The notes: generated by a model not told the origin, from the letters alone. A DNA stretch of 64,000 nucleotides from Eubacterium sp. (GCA_017533915.1 JAFWHX010000020.1:62001-126000); one strand, 5' to 3'. Positions 44,988 through 54,264 are shown, counted from the stretch's first letter. A program made the numbers and translations.

Positions 44988-45734
44988 ATGGATTATCAGG
45001 ATATAAACGCGGTCACGATAGACCGCTGGATAGAAGAAGGCTGGGAGTGGGGAAAACCTGTCACACATGATGTTTTTGCCGCCGCAGCTGCCGGAGACTG
45101 GGATGTAAAGCTGACACCCACAAAGATGGTGCCGCATGGTTGGCTCGGAGATCTGAAAGGCAAGAAAGTACTCGGACTGGCATCGGGTGGCGGACAGCAG
45201 ATGCCGATATTCACAGCACTTGGAGCCGAGTGCACGGTATTCGACTATTCGGAGAAACAGCTGGAGAGCGAGCGGCTCGTCGCTGATCGTGAAGGCTACT
45301 CGATCAAAATCATCCGCGGCGATATGACAAAGCCATTACCGTTTGATGACAACACTTTCGATCTTATCTTTCACCCTGTATCAAACTGCTATGTGAAAGA
45401 AGTTAAGCCGATATGGAGAGAATGCTGGCGCATACTTAAGCGCGGCGGGATCTTGCTTTCGGGAGTAGACGGATATGTGAATTACATTGTCGACAACGAA
45501 GAAAAGATGATAGTGAACGCGCTGCCGTTCGACCCGCTGGAGAACCCGGAGCAGATGAAACAGCTTCAGGATGACGATGCCGGTGTGCAGTTCTCACATA
45601 CTCTGGAAGAGCAGATCGGCGGACAGCTTGAAACAGGATTCAGACTGACAGACCTGTATGAAGATACGAACGGGGAAGGGCGCCTGCATGAGATGCATAT
45701 ACCTACATTCCTCGCCATGCGGTCTGTGAAGTAG
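44988..45734 (+). CDS. Class I SAM-dependent methyltransferase
   Basis: Rossmann-fold methyltransferase, 248 residues. SAM motif I is L-G-L-A-S-G-G-G-Q-Q; motif II has V-F-D-Y-S-E-K-Q-L; then G-D-M-T-K-P-L-P-F-D with F-D-L-I-F-H-P-V-S-N, and W-R-I-L-K-R-G-G. It resembles the UbiE/small-molecule methyltransferase group. It follows the hydrolase gene by 7 bp and ends in a terminator. Substrate not predictable. Confidence 0.88.
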   Translation: MDYQDINAVTIDRWIEEGWEWGKPVTHDVFAAAAAGDWDVKLTPTKMVPHGWLGDLKGKKVLGLASGGGQQMPIFTALGAECTVFDYSEKQLESERLVADREGYSIKIIRGDMTKPLPFDDNTFDLIFHPVSNCYVKEVKPIWRECWRILKRGGILLSGVDGYVNYIVDNEEKMIVNALPFDPLENPEQMKQLQDDDAGVQFSHTLEEQIGGQLETGFRLTDLYEDTNGEGRLHEMHIPTFLAMRSVK

Positions 45735-45769
45735 AAATATTACAGTGTGAGATGTATAGAGGACATTTT

Positions 45770-45815
45770 GTGGTATCATTTCAGGGCAGATCGTGAAATA
45801 GATACCACCTTTTTT
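45770..45815 (+). terminator. Terminator after the methyltransferase gene
   Basis: GTGGTATCATTTCA pairs with TGAAATAGATACCAC (one bulge) and is followed by CTTTTTT. Confidence 0.65.
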
Positions 45816-45828
45816 CAGGAGTAAAAAA

Positions 45829-46119
45829 ATGCTTGGGAAGAGAGAGACATTATACAAACTAATGATGCATAGGGGATACCCGGAAGAGTTCTCAAAGCTG
45901 ATCTGTAATGAGCTTGGCACGGATTTTCTTTGTGAGAGGATGATGTACTATATCGCGGGGAATGAAAAGCACACGCTTGAGGATGTTGCTGACGAGATGC
46001 TGTCTCTGAAGAGTTTCAGGGACAAGCTGGTCGAGAAGCACAAGGCGGAGTATGCGCAGGGGAAGATCAACGAACTGTACAATAGCCTGAACGAAGGCAT
46101 AGATGAAGACGAAGATTAA
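45829..46119 (+). CDS. Small conserved-looking hypothetical protein
   Basis: A 96-residue protein, mainly helical, rich in Glu/Lys with M-L-G-K-R-E-T-L-Y and an acidic tail (E-D-E-D). No known motif or membrane segment. CAGGAG lies 9 nt before the ATG. It is isolated between two terminators, so it probably has its own promoter. I do not recognise a family with confidence. Confidence 0.65.
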   Translation: MLGKRETLYKLMMHRGYPEEFSKLICNELGTDFLCERMMYYIAGNEKHTLEDVADEMLSLKSFRDKLVEKHKAEYAQGKINELYNSLNEGIDEDED

Positions 46120-46159
46120 ATGATTTGTCATATACAGAAGCTTGAAATAAGTAACAGGC

Positions 46160-46200
46160 AGGAAACAGGTATGGCAGAAGGCTGCAGTGCCTGTTTCCTT
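46160..46200 (+). terminator. Possible terminator after the 96-residue protein gene
   Basis: AGGAAACAGG and CCTGTTTCCT form a 10-bp stem with a 20-nt interior; the following T tract is weak (TATGTATT). Confidence 0.45.
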
Positions 46201-46314
46201 ATGTATTATTAAGATTCGTTTCACATTATCGACACAAAATTCATAATAAAACGTGGTAGTATATAAATGAGTTAATAGAACTTGAAAAGGAGTATTGGGT
46301 TTCAGGTATCGGGT

Positions 46315-47058
46315 ATGAGAAGAAAACATAACAGACATAACAGGGCAGTTGCACTTGTCGTCGCGGTGGCACTCACAGGGGCGTGTATCGTCGCAGGCTG
46401 TTCTGCTGTAAAAAGTGAGAATATAAAGAGTTTTACAAGCAAGGACACTGCTCAGAAGATAGAGAAGATAAAAGACAAAGCCGGCAGGGCTGCTGACAAG
46501 GCAGGAAGAGCTGCAGATAAGGCTGAAGGGCTGTTTGACAGGATCAAAGGAGCTGTCGACAGGCTTGTCGAGAAGGCTGGGGGCAAGGAAGAGATAACGA
46601 AGAGAGTAAAGAATATCCTCGGAAGGTTCGCGAGCGACAGAAGCAGGATCAATTCAGCAGAAGATATTGAGCTCAAGTCCCTTGACAATCAGGGGTATGC
46701 CTACAGATTCACATATGCCGGCGAGAAGTTCAGAGCTGTATACAGTTCATACTGGGATACATGGACGATATACGACTCATATAAGATCATAAACGATCAC
46801 GACATGAGGATAATATGTCAGGCGCTCATAGATGTGCATCCTGTACACGGCAGCGACCTCAAATCATACAGGACTGCTGATGATATGGCGTACGAATGGC
46901 AGCAGCATAATATAGTATATGAGCTACTTCCGGATAATAACCGCTGGAAATCGAGCGCGAAGAATGTAGATCTTGATCCATATGATCAGGGTAAATCATA
47001 CAAAGAGATATACGAAGACCGGACAGGTAAAGAGTTCAATATCAAGAACTTTGTTTAG
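46315..47058 (+). CDS. Predicted lipoprotein with an amphipathic Lys/Ala-rich repeat
   Basis: A lipobox I-V-A-G-C follows a basic N-terminus and hydrophobic core, so the mature protein would be lipid-anchored outside the membrane. Next is a repeated A-D-K-A-G-R-A helix (residues about 50-85) and then a globular C-terminal domain (W-D-T-W-T-I-Y, D-V-H-P-V-H-G-S-D). The frame is open upstream to a TTG, but AAAAGGAG is too far from ATG 46315 for a clean fit, so the start is uncertain. No known domain. It is followed 13 bp later by a GNAT gene. Confidence 0.7.
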   Translation: MRRKHNRHNRAVALVVAVALTGACIVAGCSAVKSENIKSFTSKDTAQKIEKIKDKAGRAADKAGRAADKAEGLFDRIKGAVDRLVEKAGGKEEITKRVKNILGRFASDRSRINSAEDIELKSLDNQGYAYRFTYAGEKFRAVYSSYWDTWTIYDSYKIINDHDMRIICQALIDVHPVHGSDLKSYRTADDMAYEWQQHNIVYELLPDNNRWKSSAKNVDLDPYDQGKSYKEIYEDRTGKEFNIKNFV

Positions 47059-47071
47059 CGGGTAGTTACAC

Positions 47072-47584
47072 ATGAAGATCAGAAAAGCCAGCGAACAGGA
47101 TTTTGACAGGATCATGACGATATATGAGCATGCTCGCCGGTTTATGGCAGAGCATGGAAATCCGGATCAGTGGGGACCGACGAAATGGCCGCCGGAGGAT
47201 ATGATCCATGAAGACATAAAGAATGGCGACAGTTATGTATGCATAAATGATGCCGGCGATGTAGCAGGTGTGTTCTACTATGTTAATGGAACAGATGTAG
47301 AGCCGACGTACCGGGTTATAGCCGATGGAGAATGGATCGGCGACGATCATTATGGCGTAGTGCACAGGATAGCATCAGACGGATCTCAGAAGGGGATCGG
47401 CGCGTTCTGCATCAGCTGGGCATATGAGCAATGCGGGCACCTCAGGATGGACACCCATAATGATAACAAGGTCATGCAGAACCTGCTTACCAAGCTCGGC
47501 TTTGTGCACTGCGGGACAATATTCGTAAGAGAGGATAAGAACCCGAGGATGGCGTTCGAGAAGATGCCAGATTGCTCCGTATAA
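47072..47584 (+). CDS. GNAT family N-acetyltransferase
   Basis: 170-residue GNAT protein. It starts with the canonical first strand and helix (M-K-I-R-K-A-S-E-Q-D-F-D-R-I), has a Trp-rich G-N-P-D-Q-W-G segment, and later M-D-T-H-N-D-N-K-V-M-Q and L-G-F-V-H-C-G, the usual motif-B and motif-D ends. The acetyl-CoA motif is modified (A-S-D-G-S-Q-K-G-I-G). Similar proteins are common and of unknown substrate. It sits 13 bp from the SRAP gene downstream. Confidence 0.85.
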   Translation: MKIRKASEQDFDRIMTIYEHARRFMAEHGNPDQWGPTKWPPEDMIHEDIKNGDSYVCINDAGDVAGVFYYVNGTDVEPTYRVIADGEWIGDDHYGVVHRIASDGSQKGIGAFCISWAYEQCGHLRMDTHNDNKVMQNLLTKLGFVHCGTIFVREDKNPRMAFEKMPDCSV

Positions 47585-47597
47585 GGAAGTTTTCGGT

Positions 47598-48302
47598 ATG
47601 TGTGGTAAATATTATGCTGACAGGGAATTCATCCCGCATTTGAGCTCTTTGTTCAAAGATATAGGTGTAACACCTGACCGTGAACTGCGTGAGGAGTGGG
47701 AAAAAGTGCTTCTCGAGGGTAATGACAGTGAAACCTTCACGGATGTTAATCCTACAGACAGAGCGATCACGATATCACTTTCGGACGGCGGTCTCGTGGC
47801 GTCAAAGATGAAGTGGGGATTCCATGATCCGTATCATGACACGCTTGTTATAAACGCTAGGTCAGAGAGCGCTGCTGAAAAGCAGATGTTCGCGGAAAGC
47901 ATAAAGGAGCGTCGCTGCGTGATACCAGCGAGCGGATACTACGAGTGGGACAGATCAAGATCCAGATACCGCTTCAGAAGACCCGACGGTGGATTGGTGC
48001 TTCTGGCAGGTATATACAGGCAAGAACTCGTCAGCCGGCCGGATAAAGATTGTATAGAAACAGGTGATCAAAGCAGTTTGCCTGCTGAGGCTCCGTTCGA
48101 AACGCATTTTACGATCCTTACGACTGAAGCGAATGAATGCATGAAGCCAGTACATCCAAGAATGCCGGTCACGGTAGGAACGGATGAGATCAGAAAGTGG
48201 ATCATGGACGAGACCTACAAAAGCGACATTCTTGGCCGTGTTCAGGAAGAACTGATACGCGAACAGGATTCAGGCCAGATGACGATGGATCTCGGGATAT
48301 GA
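47598..48302 (+). CDS. SOS response-associated peptidase (YedK/HMCES family)
   Basis: Forms a covalent thiazolidine crosslink with abasic sites in single-stranded DNA, protecting them. The catalytic Cys2 is exposed at the start (M-C-G-K-Y). N-A-R-S-E-S, the S-G-Y-Y-E-W Glu, and the H-P-R-M-P-V His complete the SRAP active site. 234 residues, family length. GGAAG precedes the ATG. There are no LexA boxes or DNA-repair genes beside it. Confidence 0.93.
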   Translation: MCGKYYADREFIPHLSSLFKDIGVTPDRELREEWEKVLLEGNDSETFTDVNPTDRAITISLSDGGLVASKMKWGFHDPYHDTLVINARSESAAEKQMFAESIKERRCVIPASGYYEWDRSRSRYRFRRPDGGLVLLAGIYRQELVSRPDKDCIETGDQSSLPAEAPFETHFTILTTEANECMKPVHPRMPVTVGTDEIRKWIMDETYKSDILGRVQEELIREQDSGQMTMDLGI

Positions 48303-48432
48303 CCAAAGCATGTTTAAAGGGCAGAAAGTCAGCACAGCCTGAGCTTACAGCGCGTGATGTCAGTAAGGTTTAGACTGTGATAATTCCTATCAGTACAGGT
48401 AATACAGCCATCTAATACCAGCTGGCGTAATC

Positions 48433-48462
48433 TTGCGCTTAGCCTGTAAAATAGGATATGAT
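48433..48462 (+). promoter_or_regulatory. Likely promoter of the xpaC-telA cluster
   Basis: TTGCGC and TATGAT with 18-bp spacing, about 110 bp before the xpaC start. Confidence 0.5.
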
Positions 48463-48573
48463 ATATTATAGATAAATGTGAGAAAGTCTGTCACAGATGG
48501 CAAAATATCAGTTAATGACCGGCATGAAAGCATGATGCTTCGCGCCGGCTGACATATAGAGTTGAGGTCTCAA

Positions 48574-50220
48574 ATGGAATTCTTATTTATCCTTATCATT
48601 GCTGTTTTCGGACTCCCGGCGGGCATAGTATATCTGCTCATCGAGATGCTGTTGAATTACAGTAAAAACAAGGCCACACAGGAGAAAATAAAGAAGATCA
48701 TGCCGACATTCCAGGAGGCTTGGAAAGATAAGTCGGGCCCGTCATTTCCTGACCTTCAGAGAACAGTAGGCGGCAAGATGAGCGGCTCGTCTGAAAAGGG
48801 ATCGTCGGGCTCCTCATCAAAGACCGCAGCTGGCCAGACAGGCACATCATCAAAATCTTCACCTTCGTATACATATAGCTATAACGGCTCTGAAGTAAAG
48901 GGAAGTACTGTGAACAGAACAGAGCCGTACGCAAGACACGTGAAGCGCCCGAGAAAGAGCTTCCTTACTACAGCTGCTGCGATCGGTCTGTTCGGTATCT
49001 CCGGGATCACTCTTTTATCAGTTCTTACAGATGTTTTCGGAGGAATAAGCCAGGGAATGCTGGATCCTGTGAGCTATGCGGACAACATCCCCGCGCTTCT
49101 TGTTTCGATTTTCTGCCTGATTCTCGGTATCTGGCTGATATATACCAAGAAGCGCAAATACGACCGTGAGAACCGCTATATCGCTATTATCAACCAGGGA
49201 TACGGCATGATCCCGATCGATAACATATGCTATCTTTTCCCGGAGAAGTACGATACCTGCGTACAGGATCTTCAGGAAATGATAAACAAGGGAGAGCTCC
49301 CCGGCGCGTACATCGATTACAGCAGGCGGCTGCTCGTGCTGGATCCGAACAATTCATCTATAGAGCCAGTGATCGATCACAGCCATGGTGCTGCTCATAA
49401 TGCATCTTCAGCTGACGGCAGAGAAGCAGCAGGAAAGACCAGATCAAAGGGAAAGAAGAAGATCTCAGAACAGAAGATCGACTTTCTCAGTGTGGAACGT
49501 CTGTCCAAGCAGGTAAAAGATGAAGACATAAAGATGAAGCTTATCCGCATAAGCACTACACTGAAGACGATAGGGCAGAAAGCCGATGAAGATCCTGAGA
49601 TAAGGAAGGCTGCGGGTGTAGATACATTCATGGATATGTATCTTCCAAAGACGATCAGGCTTGTGGAAGATTATGAAGAGGTGAACTCGATCTCCGATAT
49701 GCCTCAGAATAATGAGCTTAAGCAAAGCATACTGGAGACGCTTGATGCGATAGATGACGCAGCAATGACGCTGTGGAAAGATATAATCCACTCAGATGTG
49801 ATTGATATCTCGTCTGAGCTCGACGCTCTCCAGACAAAGCTTATCCTTGACGGATATAAAAAGTCTGAGCTGGAGCCTGAAGTGACTGCGTCAGAATTCA
49901 CATTCGACAACATGGATATCTCAGAAGAGCATCCGGCGCCGGCGGCAGAGCATGCTCGTACGGCAAGTGCAGATGATAAAGCCAGGCAGGCGGTGATAAA
50001 AGCCGAGATCAAAGCTGAAGAGGAAGAGGCTAAACGTTCGGCGCGCCGGGCTGAAGAAGAAGCCAAGAGAAAGGCAGAAGCTGAAAAAGCGGCTGCGGAG
50101 GCAGAAAAAGATGCAGAGGACTCAGCGCGTCGTGCTGAAGATAAAGACGCAGCTATGGAAGCAGATCTTTTTGCGAAGCTGCGAGCAGAGCAGGAGAAAG
50201 AAAAAGAGCTGATCAAATAA
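48574..50220 (+). CDS. XpaC-like membrane protein with charged coiled-coil tail
   Basis: Homolog of XpaC (the 5-bromo-4-chloroindolyl phosphate hydrolysis family), normally paired with TelA. Residues ~1-25 form a membrane helix, ~60-120 are a Ser-rich linker, and ~135-200 hold two further membrane helices (L-T-T-A-A-A-I-G-L-F-G-I and L-L-V-S-I-F-C-L-I-L). The C-terminal half carries the XpaC core (M-K-L-I-R-I-S-T-T-L-K-T-I, D-M-Y-L-P-K-T-I-R-L-V) and then an extended Ala/Glu/Lys coiled coil. ATG 48574 follows GAGG by 6 nt; a TTG upstream is rejected. Longer than Bacillus XpaC (~200 residues). The true activity is unknown despite the family name. Confidence 0.82.
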   Translation: MEFLFILIIAVFGLPAGIVYLLIEMLLNYSKNKATQEKIKKIMPTFQEAWKDKSGPSFPDLQRTVGGKMSGSSEKGSSGSSSKTAAGQTGTSSKSSPSYTYSYNGSEVKGSTVNRTEPYARHVKRPRKSFLTTAAAIGLFGISGITLLSVLTDVFGGISQGMLDPVSYADNIPALLVSIFCLILGIWLIYTKKRKYDRENRYIAIINQGYGMIPIDNICYLFPEKYDTCVQDLQEMINKGELPGAYIDYSRRLLVLDPNNSSIEPVIDHSHGAAHNASSADGREAAGKTRSKGKKKISEQKIDFLSVERLSKQVKDEDIKMKLIRISTTLKTIGQKADEDPEIRKAAGVDTFMDMYLPKTIRLVEDYEEVNSISDMPQNNELKQSILETLDAIDDAAMTLWKDIIHSDVIDISSELDALQTKLILDGYKKSELEPEVTASEFTFDNMDISEEHPAPAAEHARTASADDKARQAVIKAEIKAEEEEAKRSARRAEEEAKRKAEAEKAAAEAEKDAEDSARRAEDKDAAMEADLFAKLRAEQEKEKELIK

Positions 50221-50247
50221 AAGACAGATATTGCTTTGACGATAAGA

Positions 50248-50337
50248 TTTTGATAGATAGTATTTTGGCTGATATTATTTTGATAAATAGTGTTTTGATA
50301 AATAGTGTTTTGATGGATAATGTTTTGATAGATATTA
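50248..50337 (+). repeat. Six tandem 15-bp repeats before telA
   Basis: Exactly six 15-bp units of the form TTTTGATARATAGTR; the second (TTTTGGCTGATATTA) is most divergent. They fill most of the 165-bp gap between xpaC and telA. Confidence 0.9.
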
Positions 50338-50385
50338 TATTAAACAGGTAACTGTATGGATGGCCGTGAAGGCTGGAGGGGAAAA

Positions 50386-51567
50386 ATGGAAGATGATATC
50401 ATGACAGCAGTTAAAGAAGAAGAGAAGACTGAAGTGATCCCAACGCTCACACTGGATGATGATGAGCCTGTGATGAGTCCGCTGATCAAGGACAGTGACG
50501 CGCCTATCAATAAAGTGGCCGAGGTCCCTGAACAGCATTTCTCAGAAGCCGAGCAGAGGCAGATAGACCAGTTCGCAGAACAGATCGATCTAAAGAACAT
50601 GGATCAGATCATGAAGTACGGCTCAACTGCGCAGAAAAAGTCATCATCATTTTCAGAAGCCGCGCTGAAAGGTGTTAAGACAAAGGACTTCGGAGAGATA
50701 GGGACTTTGCTCGCAAGCCTCACCAATGAAGTAAGAGGGCTGGAAGACAAAGATGATAAAGGCGGATTCCTGGGCTTGTTCAAAAAGGGACGCAACAAAG
50801 TCGAGGAGATGAAAGTGCGCTATTCAGACAGTGAGACGAACATCAACAAGATAGCGAAAGCACTGGAAGATCATCAGTTCACTCTGCTTAAAGATATATC
50901 CCTTATGGGAAAGCTTTACGATGAGAACAAGCTTTACTTCAAGGAGCTTTCAATGTATATCGCGGCAGGACAGAAGAAGCTTGACGAAGTAAGAAACGGC
51001 GAGCTTCTTGAGCTGCAGAAGAAAGCACAAGAGTCGGGACTTCCGGAAGATGCACAGGAAGCTAAGGATCTTGCGGCTATGTGCGACAGATTCGAGAAGA
51101 AGCTCATGGATCTTCAGCTGACACGTACGATCACATTGCAGACAGCACCGCAGATCAGGCTCATTCAGGAAGATGACGCCATGATGGCGGAGAAGATCCA
51201 GAGCACTATCAACAACACGATCCCACTGTGGAAGAATCAGATGGTGCTTGCGCTCGGCGTATCTCATGCAGCTGAGGCGGCAAAGGCACAGAAGCTTGTT
51301 TCAGACGCGACAAACGAGATGCTGAAGAAGAACGCGGATACACTTAAGATGGCTACAGTTACGGCAGCTCAGGAGAACGAGCGCTCCATCGTAGACATCG
51401 AGACTCTGAAGCATACGAATGAGCAGCTGATCTCAACTATAGACGAAGTAATAAAGATCCAGGCAGAAGGGCATGAACGCCGTAAGGCTGCTGAGGTCGA
51501 GCTTAACCGTATTGAAGTAGAACTCAAGGACAAGCTCCTCGAGGCGAGCGGGAAACGACCAGAATAG
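50386..51567 (+). CDS. TelA-family (toxic anion resistance) protein
   Basis: Member of the TelA/KlaA family, linked to resistance to tellurite and to lantibiotic, antibiotic and envelope stress in Firmicutes; the mechanism is unknown. 393 mostly helical residues with long coiled coils, including T-I-T-L-Q-T-A-P-Q-I-R-L-I and the family block I-N-N-T-I-P-L-W-K-N-Q. ATG 50386 has GGAGGGG about 5 nt upstream and is preferred to an ATG ten codons earlier. It is second in the xpaC-telA-prsW-CPBP cluster. Confidence 0.88.
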   Translation: MEDDIMTAVKEEEKTEVIPTLTLDDDEPVMSPLIKDSDAPINKVAEVPEQHFSEAEQRQIDQFAEQIDLKNMDQIMKYGSTAQKKSSSFSEAALKGVKTKDFGEIGTLLASLTNEVRGLEDKDDKGGFLGLFKKGRNKVEEMKVRYSDSETNINKIAKALEDHQFTLLKDISLMGKLYDENKLYFKELSMYIAAGQKKLDEVRNGELLELQKKAQESGLPEDAQEAKDLAAMCDRFEKKLMDLQLTRTITLQTAPQIRLIQEDDAMMAEKIQSTINNTIPLWKNQMVLALGVSHAAEAAKAQKLVSDATNEMLKKNADTLKMATVTAAQENERSIVDIETLKHTNEQLISTIDEVIKIQAEGHERRKAAEVELNRIEVELKDKLLEASGKRPE

Positions 51568-51592
51568 GATACTGTAATGGGGGGATAAAGAT

Positions 51593-52387
51593 GTGTTTAT
51601 GGGTTTGATCGGTGTTCCGGTTTCATTTGCCCTGTATTGGGTAATGCTTCGAGGTAAGAAAGATGACCCGTTTCCTAAATGGGGCCTGTTACGTCTGGTA
51701 ATTGCCGGAGTGATAAGTACGGTGGCAGCCAGTTTACTCTCTATGCCGATTTCTGGTGTACTGGCTTTCGTACAGGCCGGCACTGTGACAGATCTTGGGG
51801 GATTGATCCAGATCATCAAGACCAATCCAGAAGTTCTCCAGGAAATGATAGAGAAAAGCAATAACACTGAAGCGGCAAAACTCTTCTGGCGTTTTATTGG
51901 TATGTTCTTTTCTGCGGGGCTGCTGGAAGAAGGCCTGAAATACCTGACGTGCCGGATAGCCATAAGAAAAGAAGGCATGGTCCGTACTTGGATGGACGCT
52001 GTAATAGCATTCGCATTTGTGGGGATCACTTTTGAACTTCTGGAAAATATCTTCTTTGGTGCGGGTGCGGACCTGGAAACCACGATAATCCGTTCGCTTT
52101 CGCCGGCACACTTCGTATTCGACATTATCATGGGTTACTTATTTGGTAAGTACCTTGTTACCGGGGAAAAGAAGTATTCATGGCTTGCCCTCATTATTCC
52201 GACTGTTTATCATACTATTTCAAATACTCTTGTACATTATCCTTATATAAGTATTGCAATAGTGATAAGCTACGGCGTGCTGGCTGTACTGATCGTGATC
52301 AAGGTCATCCTCTGGCAGAAGAATAAGACTCTGGATGTCCCGGTCATTATAGATCCATCTGGTCACAGACTGCAAACACAATCATAG
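51593..52387 (+). CDS. PrsW-like intramembrane metalloprotease homolog
   Basis: Integral membrane protein of 264 residues with about eight helices, matching the PrsW family that in Bacillus cuts the anti-sigma factor RsiW. The conserved motifs are present: L-L-E-E-G-L-K-Y, G-I-T-F-E-L-L-E-N, A-H-F-V-F-D-I-I-M-G and P-T-V-Y-H-T-I-S. The start is GTG after a GGGGGG run, 25 bp behind telA. The position suggests a role in envelope stress, but no sigma or anti-sigma gene is adjacent, so its target is elsewhere or different. Confidence 0.82.
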   Translation: MFMGLIGVPVSFALYWVMLRGKKDDPFPKWGLLRLVIAGVISTVAASLLSMPISGVLAFVQAGTVTDLGGLIQIIKTNPEVLQEMIEKSNNTEAAKLFWRFIGMFFSAGLLEEGLKYLTCRIAIRKEGMVRTWMDAVIAFAFVGITFELLENIFFGAGADLETTIIRSLSPAHFVFDIIMGYLFGKYLVTGEKKYSWLALIIPTVYHTISNTLVHYPYISIAIVISYGVLAVLIVIKVILWQKNKTLDVPVIIDPSGHRLQTQS

Positions 52388-52420
52388 CAGAGTAATTGCT
52401 GGGTAATATAAGGAGGATAA

Positions 52421-53320
52421 ATGAAGCCTGACTCAGAACATGAATATACGACATATCCGAGAAGATTTGATTCATACAAGTGGTACAAGCCGATTCTTGT
52501 CGGTCTGATATTCTTCATTTTACTTGCTGTTTTCAACTTGGGTCTGGTCGATCTGATCACAAAGTTATTATTCGGAGCTGTCGATGAAAGTACCGGATAT
52601 GATAACATGGATTTCTTCTCAGCAGCCGGTGCGTTTAAAAACGGTATCGCCGCTGCCTGTGTAGTTCCGTTCATGTTCATCGCGGCACTGATCGTCAGAG
52701 ACCGTCCGATTTCATCGTATCTTTCATCAATGGGCGGCTGGAGATGGGGCGTGTTCCTGAAGACTTTTGTTGCGGCATTCGTCATTCTCGGCATACCGAC
52801 CATAGTGATGCATCTTGTAGAGGGAAGGACAGGTGATATACGGTTCACGATAGGTGGATTCATTCTGCTGACTTTACTGGCACCGCTCCAGGGATTTGGC
52901 GAGGAGCTGTCATTCAGAAGCTACATCGTACAGACGGTCAGCAGCTGGTTCATGCTGCCTGTGGCGGGCATAATAGTTCAGATGCTGATATTTACAGCGA
53001 TACATCCGTATAATATCGTCGGCAGAGTAGAAATTGCGGTATCGGCCATTTTATATGCTGTGATCTGCATGTATACCAAAGGGCTTGAGGCCGGCTCGGC
53101 ACTGCACATAATCAATAATATGTCAGAGATCTACATAGTGGGAATAGGATTTGGCGCTATTACTGCAGAGCAGACTGTTCCGAGTATTGCAGTCAACATT
53201 TTCTTCAAGATACTGTTCCTCGCATTCATCGTTCTTGCTGACAAGAAGTTCCACTGGTTTGATGAAGTGAAATATGATGATGTGGAGCAGTTCAATTCCA
53301 GACTGAAGGTGAAGCGTTAG
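52421..53320 (+). CDS. CPBP-family intramembrane metalloprotease (CAAX/Abi type)
   Basis: 299-residue membrane protein with about eight helices. The CPBP/Abi catalytic motifs are visible: G-E-E-L-S-F-R (E-E-x-x-x-R), F-T-A-I-H (second metal ligand region), and a later H-I-I-N-N. Related proteins process or protect against peptides and bacteriocins. AAGGAGG precedes the ATG; it follows the PrsW-like gene by 33 bp and ends the cluster at a terminator. Confidence 0.85.
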   Translation: MKPDSEHEYTTYPRRFDSYKWYKPILVGLIFFILLAVFNLGLVDLITKLLFGAVDESTGYDNMDFFSAAGAFKNGIAAACVVPFMFIAALIVRDRPISSYLSSMGGWRWGVFLKTFVAAFVILGIPTIVMHLVEGRTGDIRFTIGGFILLTLLAPLQGFGEELSFRSYIVQTVSSWFMLPVAGIIVQMLIFTAIHPYNIVGRVEIAVSAILYAVICMYTKGLEAGSALHIINNMSEIYIVGIGFGAITAEQTVPSIAVNIFFKILFLAFIVLADKKFHWFDEVKYDDVEQFNSRLKVKR

Positions 53321-53352
53321 TTTAATACGATCAAAAATACAATACAATCAAA

Positions 53353-53388
53353 AATCCCGGTGCTCTCTTGTGAGCACCGGGTATTTTG
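53353..53388. terminator. Terminator closing the xpaC-CPBP cluster
   Basis: CCCGGTGCTC and GAGCACCGGG form a 10-bp perfect stem followed by TATTTTGTTTT; A tracts upstream allow use by the converging small gene too. Confidence 0.85.
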
Positions 53389-53406
53389 TTTTCTGCAGCG
53401 TGTCAG

Positions 53407-53661
53407 TTATGCTTCATCGTCAGGTTCTGACGGGCTGTCTTCACTACTGTCATCGGTACCTGTGTTTGTGGAAGGCAGGAAGATCACATTGTCTTCTTTT
53501 CTGAGATTCTCAGGTACTTTGCTTTCTGCATCTTCGTCATTGTGACGCTTTATCTTTGATTTTTTTGTACCAGAAGACTTCCCGCTTCCGGGACTCGTCG
53601 TCATAATATAGTATACAAGTATTCCGACCACAAGGATGAGGCCGAGTATGAGAAGATGCAT
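53407..53661 (-). CDS. Small single-pass membrane protein with acidic tail
   Basis: 84 residues: an N-terminal membrane helix (L-L-I-L-G-L-I-L-V-V-G-I-L-V-Y-Y), a basic linker (K-K-S-K-I-K-R), then a Ser/Asp/Glu-rich tail. GGGAG precedes the ATG. No family recognised. It lies 63 bp after the glutaredoxin-like gene on the same strand. Confidence 0.55.
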   Translation of the reverse strand: MHLLILGLILVVGILVYYIMTTSPGSGKSSGTKKSKIKRHNDEDAESKVPENLRKEDNVIFLPSTNTGTDDSSEDSPSEPDDEA

Positions 53662-53724
53662 ATATGCTCCCTGTTTCTGTAAACAATATATGAATTTACC
53701 TTAGGTCAAACGTGAAGATTTTGC

Positions 53725-53976
53725 TCAATCTACAAGCGACCGCCAGTCATGTGTGACTTCGCCGTTATCTTTCACAAGAAATGGAACGCCAAGCTTGCCA
53801 TTCGCTTTTGCCTCGGAGAACTCCTCTTCGTTCGCGTCTCTGATGATCAGAAACTGCTTGAGATCCAGAAGACCTTCCGATATATCATGGAATTCATACT
53901 GGATACCGGCAGCATTGTATTTTCTCACGCACTCCATGGTGTAAGGGCAGAAGTGCGAGCCATAGACTTTCAGCAT
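53725..53976 (-). CDS. Glutaredoxin-related protein
   Basis: An 83-residue thioredoxin-fold protein. The redox site reads F-C-P-Y-T, a monothiol version of C-P-Y-C, with another Cys four residues on (M-E-C). The cis-Pro loop G-V-P-F-L-V is conserved, and D-I-S-E fits the glutaredoxin pattern. GGAGG precedes the ATG. Clostridia often use such proteins without glutathione; the partner is unknown. Confidence 0.82.
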   Translation of the reverse strand: MLKVYGSHFCPYTMECVRKYNAAGIQYEFHDISEGLLDLKQFLIIRDANEEEFSEAKANGKLGVPFLVKDNGEVTHDWRSLVD

Positions 53977-54047
53977 ATTTCTACCTCCGTAATTCTACTT
54001 ACATTATACACGGTTTCATTGCTGCAGTGTATTGTTTTTTGATATGG

Positions 54048-54116
54048 ACGCATGTAGCAGGTTGAAATGGATGCATATAGCAGGTTGAAATGGATGCATA
54101 TAACAGGTTGATAGGA
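54048..54116. repeat. Three tandem 23-bp repeats
   Basis: ACGCATGTAGCAGGTTGAAA-type units with 23-bp period at 54048, 54071 and 54094; the third is slightly degenerate. Located behind the start of the glutaredoxin-like gene (minus strand), in a 1-kb stretch without ordinary genes. Confidence 0.85.
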
Positions 54117-54264
54117 CGTATATAGAAGGCATGTCGGCAGTTATTACGATTTGATCATGTTACAAGCAATGGCATAATTGTTTCTGTAGGTATGCGGCGC
54201 ATACTGTGTCAACAGCAAAGGACACAGCTGGATGATCAACAGGAACGAAAAATGTGATAATATA

